From Clostridiales bacterium UBA6363 (GTDB taxonomy: Bacteria > Bacillota > Clostridia > UBA1381), in contig DJRJ01000071.1 of NCBI GenBank assembly GCA_002438865.1, forward strand, positions 44,189 through 52,883: a stretch of DNA of 8,695 nt. Direction: 5' to 3'. Positions 1 to 4,556 of the stretch are shown one piece after another (position 1 is the first letter of the stretch; every line of letters begins with the position of its first letter). The notes beneath the pieces were generated by a model, which had not been told where the DNA came from, made no database searches, and worked only from the letters and a program-made list of their open reading frames with translations. A program made the translations under genes and the position numbers.

Positions 1-185
1 TTGATTTAAAGCTTAACCGAATGGGTTTCGGAAAGGGATATTACGATAAACTGCTGTCTGATTTTTGCGGTGTAAAAATCGGACTTTGCTACGATTTTCA
101 GATAACCGATACAGTTTTTCCCGAGGCGCACGATGTGCCGATGAATATAATAATAACCGAAAAGAGGATAATAAATGCTTTTTGA
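1..185 (+). CDS. 5-formyltetrahydrofolate cyclo-ligase (MTHFS family), C-terminal part, 5' end outside window
   Basis: An open frame enters from the left edge (first whole codon at base 3) and ends at TGA 183-185, giving about 60 residues. The visible part has the family's C-terminal signature: NRMGFGKGYYDKLL matches the usual R-[LM]-G-[YF]-G-x-G-Y-Y-D nucleotide/substrate-binding loop. It is followed by KIGLCYDFQ, then FPEAHDVPMNIIITEKRI, which matches the end of the family (HD-x-P-[ML]-x-x-I-I-T-E). The enzyme uses ATP to convert 5-formyl-THF to 5,10-methenyl-THF in the cytoplasm, returning a storage folate to the C1 pool. Its last 11 bases overlap the start of the TatD gene, so the two are probably co-transcribed and translationally coupled. 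The N-terminal two thirds are not visible. The identification is firm at family level. Confidence 0.88.
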   Translation, partial: DLKLNRMGFGKGYYDKLLSDFCGVKIGLCYDFQITDTVFPEAHDVPMNIIITEKRIINAF

Positions 186-939
186 TACACATGCACACTA
201 CAATGATGAACAATTCAGGGACGATGCGGACGAACTTCTTTCAAAAATGCCCGAGAACAATGTCGGACTTATTCTCATTCCCTCGTCCAAACTGTCCGAA
301 ATGGACGATATTCTGTCCTTGTGCGAAAAATATCCGTACGTGTACGCCGCTGTTGGGGTGCACCCCGAGGAGATAGAAACGGCGGACGGCAACACGGCGG
401 ATTTGATAAAAAAATACGCCGAAAACGAAAAAGTAAAGGCGGTAGGCGAGATAGGACTCGACTACTATTACGGAACGGAAACAAAGGAAAAGCAAAAGCT
501 CTGGCTTGCAAATCAGGTTGACATAGCGTGCGGACTCAAACTGCCCGTTATAATACACGACCGTGAGGCGCACGGCGATTGTATGGATATACTGCGTGCA
601 CATAATGTGTGTGACTGCGGCGGCGTGTTCCACTGCTACAGCGGAAGTGCGGAAATGGCGCGCGAAATCCTCAATTGGGGAATGTATATAGCGTTCGGCG
701 GTTCGCTCACATTTAAGAATGCGCATCGCTTGCGTGAGGTTGCAAAGTATGTGCCGATGGACAGGATAGTTATCGAAACGGACAGTCCGTATCTTGCGCC
801 CGTTCCGATGCGCGGAAAACGCAACAGCTCGCTGTACATTCATTATGTGGCGGAAATGCTTGCGGAAATCAAGGAAATGAGCGTTGAGGACGTGGAAAAA
901 ATAACTTTTGAAAACGGAAAAAAACTTTTTTTAATTTAA
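175..939 (+). CDS. tatD: TatD-family metal-dependent hydrolase/DNase
   Basis: A 254-aa protein, the usual length for the TatD branch of the amidohydrolase superfamily (TIM barrel, two divalent metals, cytoplasmic). Expected metal ligands are all present: DTHAH near the start (H6, H8), GVHP at 61-64, E92 in GEIGLDYY, H128 in PVIIHDRE, H153 in FHCYSGS and D203 in ETDSPYLAPVP. Family members have been assigned 3'-5' exonuclease, repair-related and D-aminoacyl-tRNA deacylase-like activities, so the exact substrate here is open. The ATG at 175 is supported by AGAGGA at 163-168, six bases upstream, and by MLFDTHAH matching the family N-terminus. It overlaps the end of the cyclo-ligase gene by 11 bases. 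No clear terminator follows; only an A-run/T-run without GC pairs lies at the stop. Confidence 0.93.
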   Translation: MLFDTHAHYNDEQFRDDADELLSKMPENNVGLILIPSSKLSEMDDILSLCEKYPYVYAAVGVHPEEIETADGNTADLIKKYAENEKVKAVGEIGLDYYYGTETKEKQKLWLANQVDIACGLKLPVIIHDREAHGDCMDILRAHNVCDCGGVFHCYSGSAEMAREILNWGMYIAFGGSLTFKNAHRLREVAKYVPMDRIVIETDSPYLAPVPMRGKRNSSLYIHYVAEMLAEIKEMSVEDVEKITFENGKKLFLI

Positions 940-1002
940 TTGCAACATTTTGCCTTGCTCGATTGTATTATTAGTGAAGCCCTTCATAAAAAATATAAAA
1001 TC

Positions 1003-1011
1003 GGGAGGAGG
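1003..1011 (+). promoter_or_regulatory. orphan Shine-Dalgarno-like sequence
   Basis: GGGAGGAGG is an excellent ribosome binding match, but no ATG, GTG or TTG lies at a usable distance downstream; the nearest ATG is at 1046. It sits in the 138-base gap between tatD and the sigma gene. It may be chance, part of a structured leader, or serve a rare CTG start at 1020 (eight codons to TAA 1041-1043). Nothing in the sequence decides between these. Confidence 0.3.
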
Positions 1012-1023
1012 CGTATAGTCTGA

Positions 1024-1045
1024 AATTACCGTTCGGAAGGTAATT
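1024..1045 (+). promoter_or_regulatory. stem-loop in the leader of the first sigma gene
   Basis: A perfect 7-bp inverted repeat, AATTACC (1024-1030) and GGTAATT (1039-1045), flanks the 8-base loop GTTCGGAA. It lies 33 bases before the TTG start of the sigma gene. The 3' arm and loop contain GGAAGG, a possible ribosome binding site for the ATG at 1046 that directly follows the stem. It could be an RNA leader structure or a DNA operator. There is no T-tract, so it is not a terminator. Confidence 0.45.
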
Positions 1046-1132
1046 ATGCGTAAACAAAATACGAAGGAGGGTTCTGCTTGGAGGATATTGAAAAGCGAAT
1101 ACATATTATTGCGGAAAAATATTCCGATATGA
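1046..1132 (+). other. possible upstream/overlapping small ORF (28 aa), tentative
   Basis: ATG at 1046 opens 28 codons ending at TGA 1130-1132. It starts just after the leader stem-loop, has GGAAGG five bases upstream, and runs out of frame across the sigma gene's ribosome binding site and TTG start. The peptide begins MRKQNTKEGSAW and has no recognisable features. Translating ribosomes would cover the sigma gene's ribosome binding site, so it could in principle act as a leader ORF. An ORF this short is expected by chance, so support is weak. Confidence 0.15.
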
Positions 1133-1566
1133 TTTTCCGCGTTGCATATTCATATACAAACAACAGGCAGGACGCCGAGGACATCGTTCAGGATATGTTT
1201 GTCAAGCTCATTGAGCTTGACAAACCTTTTGAAAGCGATGAGCATGAAAAAGCATGGATTATCCGTGTGACAGTAAACCTGTGCAAGAACAGATTAAAAC
1301 TTTTCTGGAACAAAAACACCTGTGCGCTGACCGAAATTTCGGACGCCGCACATTTTGACAACAAAGAGGGATTTGTACTGGAGGCGGTAATGAGCCTTGC
1401 GGAAAATTACAGAATAATTGTGTACCTGTATTATTACGAGGGATACAAAACTGCGGAAATAGCGAAAATATTGAAAAAACGGGAGGCGAGCGTCCGCTCC
1501 GCTCTGCACAGAGCGAGGGAACAGCTCAAGACTATTTTAAAGGAGGACTACGATTTTGAACAATAG
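1078..1566 (+). CDS. RNA polymerase sigma factor, ECF (sigma-70 group 4) family
   Basis: A 162-aa protein with the two-domain ECF layout. Sigma region 2 spans about residues 15-80 (YSDMIFRVAYSYTNNRQDAEDIVQDMFVKL, then EKAWIIRVTVNLCKNRLK, the region 2.3/2.4 core binding and -10 recognition segment). Region 4 spans about 100-155, with the helix-turn-helix GYKTAEIAKILKKREASVRSALHRAREQL that reads the -35 element. No regions 1 or 3 are present, as expected. The TTG start at 1078 is chosen because GAAGGAGGG (1063-1071) lies six bases upstream and EDIEKRIHIIAEKYSDMIF is the normal N-terminus. The last 11 bases overlap the following anti-sigma gene, so the product is probably held inactive at the membrane by it. 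No confident sigma-A promoter was found in the gap upstream; auto-regulation is likely but not shown. A long perfect palindrome lies within the gene (1197-1225). Confidence 0.93.
   Translation: MEDIEKRIHIIAEKYSDMIFRVAYSYTNNRQDAEDIVQDMFVKLIELDKPFESDEHEKAWIIRVTVNLCKNRLKLFWNKNTCALTEISDAAHFDNKEGFVLEAVMSLAENYRIIVYLYYYEGYKTAEIAKILKKREASVRSALHRAREQLKTILKEDYDFEQ
1197..1225. repeat. perfect 29-base palindrome inside the sigma gene
   Basis: GTTTGTCAAGCTCA (1197-1210) and TGAGCTTGACAAAC (1212-1225) are exact reverse complements around a single central T at 1211. It encodes FVKLIELDK, at the end of the region 2.1/2.2 stretch of the sigma factor. As RNA it would form a hairpin of about 12 bp with a small loop; as DNA it is a 2-fold symmetric site. 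Fourteen perfect pairs are not expected by chance in a window this size. Role unknown. Confidence 0.8.
1539..1546 (+). promoter_or_regulatory. ribosome binding site that sets the TTG start of the anti-sigma gene
   Basis: AAAGGAGG lies inside the end of the sigma gene, nine bases before TTG 1556-1558. There is no ATG nearby in that frame (next Met at residue 9, ATG 1580). The site therefore fixes the TTG start and the 11-base overlap with the sigma gene. Confidence 0.7.
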
Positions 1567-2500
1567 CTATAAAAACGCAATGGACAAAATTGTTTTGTCC
1601 GACGAAGAAAAAGAAAAATTAATAAAAACTGCACTGTTAAAAACAAAGTCAAGAAAACGCCCCGTGTATAAATATGCCGCAAATATTGCCGCAGGCGTGA
1701 TAATCTGCCTGGTTTCGATACCGGTAACGGGAATTTTCCTTCACCCGGAGCCTGACTATGTGCCGGTAATTACGGCAACGCCAAATCCGGCGGAAACACC
1801 GCAGGCGAGTGCTCCCCCTGCACCGACTGCACAAGCACCGCAGATCATGGCACAGCCGAAACCCGAAAGCACAAAAGCTCCGGCAGTGAAGAAGAAAAGC
1901 GAGAATACACCACAGCAAAAGACTGCACAGGTGCAAAGCACGCCTGCGCCAAAAGAGGAAATACCTGCAGAAAAGGACAGCGATACTTCTGCAGAGAAGA
2001 AAACAGCGGCGGATACCGTACAGGAAAAATCCGTTCAATCATTTAAAAGTGCCGAGGACAGCTTAGAGTATGCATCAAGCGGCGGCGGAGCTTCGGACAG
2101 TGCGGCGTTTGCCGCACGCTCGGTATCTCCGTACCAATCGTACGAAACAACGGACGAACTGCTTTCGGCTGTATCATTCATTCCTATAATTCCTAAGATA
2201 AGCGGATACAGCATAGAGGAGGCAGGCGTGCTTTTCGGCACAACAGTACAGATAATTTATACAAACGGCTCATCGCAGATTACATACCGTACCTGCGAGG
2301 GAAATGAGGATTGCAGCGGTGATTACAACAATTACAAGAATGTCAGAAACACCGTTTGCGGCGGCAGAGCCGTAACGCTTAAAACGGACGATGCGTTCGG
2401 AACGCTGATTGTCTGGAGCAGCGGCACAAAGTCGTATTCACTTCATTCCGATGCGGTTTTAACCGACAGCGAGGCGGAGGACATAATTTCGGGTATGTAA
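1556..2500 (+). CDS. membrane-anchored anti-sigma-like protein with Pro/Ala-rich linker and C-terminal sensor domain
   Basis: A 314-aa protein in the standard anti-sigma position, overlapping the ECF sigma gene. Residues 1-40 form a short basic cytoplasmic segment that would hold the sigma factor. Residues 41-62 are one transmembrane helix (AANIAAGVIICLVSIPVTGIF). Residues 64-165 are a low-complexity linker rich in Pro, Ala, Lys, Glu and Thr, long enough to cross the cell wall. Residues about 195-314 form a folded outer domain containing the stretch EGNEDCSGDYNNY, TLIVWSSGTKSYSL and a final DSEAEDIISGM. I recall similar (I)SGDYN-type C-terminal domains (DUF4367-like) in clostridial anti-sigma proteins, but the exact family cannot be confirmed here. 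No classic zinc-binding HxxxCxxC anti-sigma motif is present. Three cysteines (247, 253, 268) sit in the outer domain. TTG start as discussed under its ribosome binding site. Transcription ends at the hairpin directly downstream. Confidence 0.82.
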   Translation: MNNSYKNAMDKIVLSDEEKEKLIKTALLKTKSRKRPVYKYAANIAAGVIICLVSIPVTGIFLHPEPDYVPVITATPNPAETPQASAPPAPTAQAPQIMAQPKPESTKAPAVKKKSENTPQQKTAQVQSTPAPKEEIPAEKDSDTSAEKKTAADTVQEKSVQSFKSAEDSLEYASSGGGASDSAAFAARSVSPYQSYETTDELLSAVSFIPIIPKISGYSIEEAGVLFGTTVQIIYTNGSSQITYRTCEGNEDCSGDYNNYKNVRNTVCGGRAVTLKTDDAFGTLIVWSSGTKSYSLHSDAVLTDSEAEDIISGM

Positions 2501-2509
2501 TTTATCCAA

Positions 2510-2550
2510 CAAAAAACAACGGTAAATTTTTTACCGTTGTTTTTTGTTTT
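2510..2550. terminator. strong, probably bidirectional, intrinsic terminator
   Basis: A perfect 17-bp inverted repeat (2510-2526 and 2530-2546) with a 3-base TTT loop, core CAACGGTAAA/TTTACCGTTG, flanked by A-runs and T-runs. It stands 9 bases after the stop of the plus-strand anti-sigma gene and is followed by TTTT (2547-2550). On the minus strand the same stem ends in TTTTTTG, so it can also stop transcripts arriving from the convergent minus-strand gene that ends at 2688. Confidence 0.88.
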
Positions 2551-2551
2551 C

Positions 2552-2576
2552 GGCAGGAGTCAAGCCCCTGCCCTAC
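2552..2576. repeat. palindromic repeat R1 (GGCAGG type)
   Basis: GGCAGG (2552-2557) and CCTGCC (2567-2572) form a 6-bp stem, followed by CTAC. A nearly identical copy, differing by one base, lies at 3575-3598 in the same orientation. It belongs to a cluster that fills the gap between the terminator and the minus-strand gene ending at 2688. Confidence 0.75.
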
Positions 2577-2581
2577 AGCGA

Positions 2582-2598
2582 TTTACAATCATTGTAAA
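2582..2598. repeat. short perfect palindrome
   Basis: TTTACAAT, a single C, then ATTGTAAA: eight perfect pairs around one base. Lies between repeats R1 and R2. A related single arm, TTACAATG, occurs at 3663-3670 in the other repeat cluster. It could be a hairpin or a protein-binding site; no gene start is near. Confidence 0.5.
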
Positions 2599-2610
2599 CA
2601 CAATCTGTAG

Positions 2611-2632
2611 GGGTTGATGCCTACATCAACCC
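2611..2632. repeat. palindromic repeat R2
   Basis: GGGTTGATG (2611-2619) pairs perfectly with CATCAACCC (2624-2632) around the loop CCTA, and is preceded by CTGTAG. It has the same architecture as R3, R5 and R6: a G-run, a GATG arm, a 4-base loop, a CATC arm and a C-run. Confidence 0.75.
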
Positions 2633-2654
2633 GAAATGTTATTCGGTTTTATTT

Positions 2655-2677
2655 GGGGACGATGAGGGCATCGCCCC
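2655..2677. repeat. palindromic repeat R3
   Basis: GGGGACGATG (2655-2664) pairs with CATCGCCCC (2669-2677) with one bulged A; the loop is AGGG. The inner 14 bases CGATGAGGGCATCG recur exactly at 3621-3634 (R5). Eleven bases after it comes the stop codon of the minus-strand gene. Confidence 0.75.
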
Positions 2678-2693
2678 GTACAATTTATTATTC
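2675..2693. repeat. 19-base direct repeat at the end of a gene, copy 1
   Basis: CCCGTACAATTTATTATTC occurs here and again at 3754-3772. In both places it bridges the last palindromic repeat and the last codons (Glu, stop) of a minus-strand gene. The two genes are paralogues, so this marks one edge of a duplicated segment. Confidence 0.8.
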
Positions 2694-3548
2694 TGCTGCG
2701 GGAGTTTCTGTCGGAGCGTCTGTTGCTTCTTCTGCAGCCGGAGTTGCCTCGGGTTCTGCCGATTCCTCAGCCAACTGCTTTTCCTGCTCCTCACGTCTTT
2801 CCTTCTGCTTTGTATCTACAACGTTTCTTATTTCTTTCCACTTTGTATCGAGCGTTACTTCATCGCCGAAACCGTATGCGGTCTTGAAATCGTCGAAGTT
2901 TTCCTCGCCGACATACTGACGGAGAGTCATTTCGCCTTCAACCTTGCCCCATTCATCATTTTCCGTAACTTCGTCCGGTAAGCCAAGCTCCGACTTTAAA
3001 GTATCGAACGAGATACCGTAAACCTCCGCTACCTTTGACACGGGCATTGTATAGAATGCAGCCGACTCATATGTGTTTTTCGGCATATTCTTCGGAAGTG
3101 AGAACTGGTCTTTAAATTCATCAAGAGTCATACCTGCCTGCTCGGCAACTTCTTCAATCGTTCTGCCTGTTGTGTTGATATATTCTCTGTTATATTTATT
3201 GAACCAAATTCCGAAATATCCGAATGCATAAAGCAATACAGCCGCTATAATGATTGCCGCCGCAACAGCACCTGCCACGATAACGGGTACAACATTCTTT
3301 TTGCCCGGTGTTACGTTTTCGACATTTTCATCAAGTACGATTTCAGCCTCGGGTGCGGCGTCTGCAACATTTTCCGCAGTTTCTTTGACAAGATCTGCCG
3401 TTTCCTGTGCGGCCTCCTCCGCTGTTTCTGCCGGTGCGTCCGATTCCTCAACGGGAGCATCTACAGTATCCTCCGCTGTTTCCGAAACGATTTCCTCGGT
3501 GTTTTCGTTTAATTCTTCTTCGTTATTGAATTTGTTTTCTTCGCTCAT
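2688..3548 (-). CDS. single-pass membrane protein with three extracytoplasmic helical repeats, paralogue A
   Basis: A 286-aa protein that I do not recognise as a named family. Residues 1-83 are very acidic (Glu/Ala-rich) and, with KK before the membrane, should be cytoplasmic. Residues 86-111 are one transmembrane helix. Outside are three short repeats at about 130-152, 168-203 and 207-242, of the pattern T-[IVL]-xx-[VL]-A-E-xx-G-[MI]-[ST]-xD-x[FL]-K-xx-[FLY]-GL-P-D-x-V-T, the later ones ending in an aromatic W-K/W-G turn. Residues 243-286 are a charged then Ala/Pro/Thr/Glu-rich tail without an LPXTG sorting signal. The repeats look like small helix-turn-helix units; I recall comparable repeats attached to clostridial membrane proteins, so a binding or scaffolding role is possible. 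AAAGGAGA (3555-3562, minus strand) supports the ATG. It is a clear paralogue of the next minus-strand gene (3767-4396). No good promoter lies between them, so read-through from that gene's promoter is likely. Confidence 0.8.
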   Translation of the reverse strand: MSEENKFNNEEELNENTEEIVSETAEDTVDAPVEESDAPAETAEEAAQETADLVKETAENVADAAPEAEIVLDENVENVTPGKKNVVPVIVAGAVAAAIIIAAVLLYAFGYFGIWFNKYNREYINTTGRTIEEVAEQAGMTLDEFKDQFSLPKNMPKNTYESAAFYTMPVSKVAEVYGISFDTLKSELGLPDEVTENDEWGKVEGEMTLRQYVGEENFDDFKTAYGFGDEVTLDTKWKEIRNVVDTKQKERREEQEKQLAEESAEPEATPAAEEATDAPTETPAAE

Positions 3549-3574
3549 AACAATTCTCCTTTAATTTATTTTAC

Positions 3575-3598
3575 GGCAGGAGCAAGCCCCTGCCCTAC
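3575..3598. repeat. palindromic repeat R4 (GGCAGG type)
   Basis: GGCAGG (3575-3580) and CCTGCC (3589-3594) form the stem, then CTAC. It is the second copy of R1 (2552-2576), lacking one base of the loop, in the same orientation. It lies 26 bases upstream of the ATG of paralogue A, just beyond that gene's ribosome binding site, so on the minus-strand transcript it is a hairpin in the 5' leader. Confidence 0.75.
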
Positions 3599-3753
3599 GT
3601 TATGCGTTTTTGTTGTGGGTCGATGAGGGCATCGACCCCTACGGTTTGCATTTTTGTTGCACTTACAATGATAACCTATCCCCTACGGTTTGCATTTTTG
3701 TTGTGGGGCGATGAAAACATCGTTCCCCGTGATTTGCGTTATTCGGGTCACAA
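3593..3753. repeat. imperfect tandem array of palindromic units, period about 44 bases
   Basis: Units start at CCCTAC/CCCCTAC or a CCCC equivalent at 3593, 3636, 3680 and 3725, giving spacings of 43, 44 and 45. A 24-base stretch, from CCCCTACGG to TTTTTGTTG, is identical at 3636-3659 and 3680-3703. Stem-loops lie inside: R5 GGGTCGATG/CATCGACCC (3617-3625 and 3630-3638, loop AGGG), R6 GGGGCGATG/CATCG-TT-CCCC (3705-3713 and 3718-3728, loop AAAA) and R7 CGGGT/ACCCG (3744-3748 and 3753-3757). It fills the gap between the two paralogous minus-strand genes. Its function is unknown; it could be a REP-like element family expanded in tandem, and could stabilise or attenuate the transcript between the two genes. 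Confidence 0.75.
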
Positions 3754-3772
3754 CCCGTACAATTTATTATTC
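3754..3772. repeat. 19-base direct repeat at the end of a gene, copy 2
   Basis: Exact second copy of the 19-mer at 2675-2693, again spanning the stop codon (TTA 3767-3769 on the plus strand) of a minus-strand gene. Together with R1/R4 at the other end it defines two equivalent repeat blocks, one 3' of each paralogue. Confidence 0.8.
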
Positions 3773-4396
3773 GCCGTCGGCGGGAGCCGCCGTTGCATCA
3801 GCCTCGGCTGTTTCCTCTGCCGGTGCGTCCGTTGCCGGCGCCGGAGTTGCATTCTGCATCTTCTTTATATATTCCTCCTGTGCGGCAAGTATCGTATCCT
3901 TTGTTTCGCCCCAGGTCATATCGCCTGTGATTGAGTCGTCAAGTCCATATGCTTTCTTTGCTTCCTCAAACTGTCCGCCGAAATATACATCAAGCGGAAC
4001 AAGGTCTTTTGCTTCCGACCATATCATATTGCCGTCAGCCTTATCCGTAAGACCGTTTTCCTCAAGGAACGTTGCCAAATCCTTGCCCTCATACTTTGCA
4101 AGGTTATCTAATGTCATATGGTTTACCATTTCGCTCTCGGTCGTTTTGCCGTTTACGTCCTTATTATCGTTAAGACCGTATTCCGCAAGGTACTCGTCAA
4201 CCGACATACCCGACTGATCCGCAAGATAGCTTACCGTCTTTTCGGCTTTGTTTTCCTCAATTGCCTTTGTCTGAAGGTTTTTGCTTATCTTTCCGTACAC
4301 TGCATAGCCTCCCAGACCTACAACTACTGCGATAATTACAACTATCAGCGTAATGAACATTTTATCCGCCGATGTTGCTTTTTTTGAATTATTCAT
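3767..4396 (-). CDS. single-pass membrane protein with three extracytoplasmic helical repeats, paralogue B
   Basis: A 209-aa protein, unrecognised by name but clearly homologous to the protein encoded at 2688-3548. A short basic N-terminus (NNSKK) precedes a transmembrane helix at about 13-35, predicting the C-terminus outside. Three repeats follow at about 54-86 (TVSYLADQSGMSVDEYLAEYGL), 94-129 (MTLDNLAKYEGKDLATFLEENGL, then MIWSEA) and 133-168 (VPLDVYFGGQFEEAKKAYGL, then MTWGETK). The tail (183-209) is rich in Ala, Pro, Thr and Glu. Against A it lacks the long acidic cytoplasmic extension. The third repeat is the best conserved: FEEAKKAYGLDDSITGDMTW here, FDDFKTAYGFGDEVTLDTKW in A. The ATG is supported by GAGGAG nine to ten bases upstream. 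It has a good sigma-A-type promoter about 60 bases upstream and is probably the first gene of a B-A transcript. Confidence 0.8.
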   Translation of the reverse strand: MNNSKKATSADKMFITLIVVIIAVVVGLGGYAVYGKISKNLQTKAIEENKAEKTVSYLADQSGMSVDEYLAEYGLNDNKDVNGKTTESEMVNHMTLDNLAKYEGKDLATFLEENGLTDKADGNMIWSEAKDLVPLDVYFGGQFEEAKKAYGLDDSITGDMTWGETKDTILAAQEEYIKKMQNATPAPATDAPAEETAEADATAAPADGE

Positions 4397-4425
4397 TAAT
4401 TCTTTCTCCTCTCTTGTTTTGCACT

Positions 4426-4444
4426 ATGTATGCAAATAATACAT
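4426..4444. repeat. small inverted repeat in the leader of paralogue B
   Basis: ATGTAT (4426-4431) and ATACAT (4439-4444) are separated by GCAAATA. It lies just downstream of the -10 element of the promoter at 4455-4483, in the predicted transcribed leader, where an operator could sit. Six AT-rich pairs are weak evidence. Confidence 0.25.
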
Positions 4445-4454
4445 CATCTTATAC

Positions 4455-4483
4455 ACTATATCACTTTTGAGGAAAAAAATCAA
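4455..4483 (-). promoter_or_regulatory. sigma-A-type promoter with extended -10, for paralogue B (and probably A)
   Basis: On the minus strand: -35 TTGATT (4478-4483), exactly 17 bases of spacer, -10 TATAGT (4455-4460), preceded by TGA to give an extended TGn -10. It leaves a leader of about 50 bases before the ATG at 4396. It lies just after the terminator of the upstream sigma/anti-sigma operon, so the paralogue pair seems to be its own transcription unit and is not obviously ECF-driven. Confidence 0.65.
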
Positions 4484-4511
4484 TAACTTTTTATTAACAG
4501 TTTGTAAATTT

Positions 4512-4544
4512 AAAAAAGGGCAGCCGATTTTTTTTCGGTTGCCC
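4512..4544 (-). terminator. intrinsic terminator of the second sigma/anti-sigma operon
   Basis: On the minus strand GGGCAACCGA (4535-4544) pairs with TCGGCTGCCC (4518-4527), ten positions with one mismatch, followed by TTTTTT (4512-4517). It begins 12 bases after the stop of the anti-sigma-like gene and separates that operon from the promoter of paralogue B. Confidence 0.88.
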
Positions 4545-4556
4545 CTGCGTTTTAAT

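Noticed and set aside
241..843. Long minus-strand open frame (200 codons) opposite tatD
   Set aside because: It lies wholly within tatD, whose catalytic motifs are all intact; the frame has no ribosome binding site or domain and has a composition typical of an antisense shadow.
917..936. A-run/C/T-run at the end of tatD considered as a terminator
   Set aside because: The stem would be all A-T without GC pairs and overlaps the last codons; too weak to call.
940..1002. Sigma-A promoter for the first sigma gene
   Set aside because: TATTAT (966-971) and TATAAA (994-999) are possible -10 elements, but no acceptable -35 lies at 16-18 bases from either.
1649..2038. Minus-strand Cys/Leu/Arg-rich open frame opposite the anti-sigma linker
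   Set aside because: It arises from the Pro/Ala-rich linker on the other strand; no ribosome site or recognisable domain.
3250..3564. Plus-strand open frame rich in Ser, Ala and Thr opposite paralogue A
   Set aside because: Antisense shadow of the acidic, Ala-rich N-terminus of paralogue A; no independent start signals.
3636..3703. Two identical 24-base repeats separated by 20 bases, considered as a CRISPR remnant
   Set aside because: Only two exact copies, the neighbouring units diverge, the spacing is palindromic repeat sequence and not a unique spacer, and no cas genes are present.
3690..4217. Plus-strand open frame of 175 codons across the repeat array and paralogue B
   Set aside because: It reads antisense to a gene with clear paralogy and a good ribosome binding site; its low-complexity Ser/Ala content mirrors the Ala/Glu-rich opposite strand.
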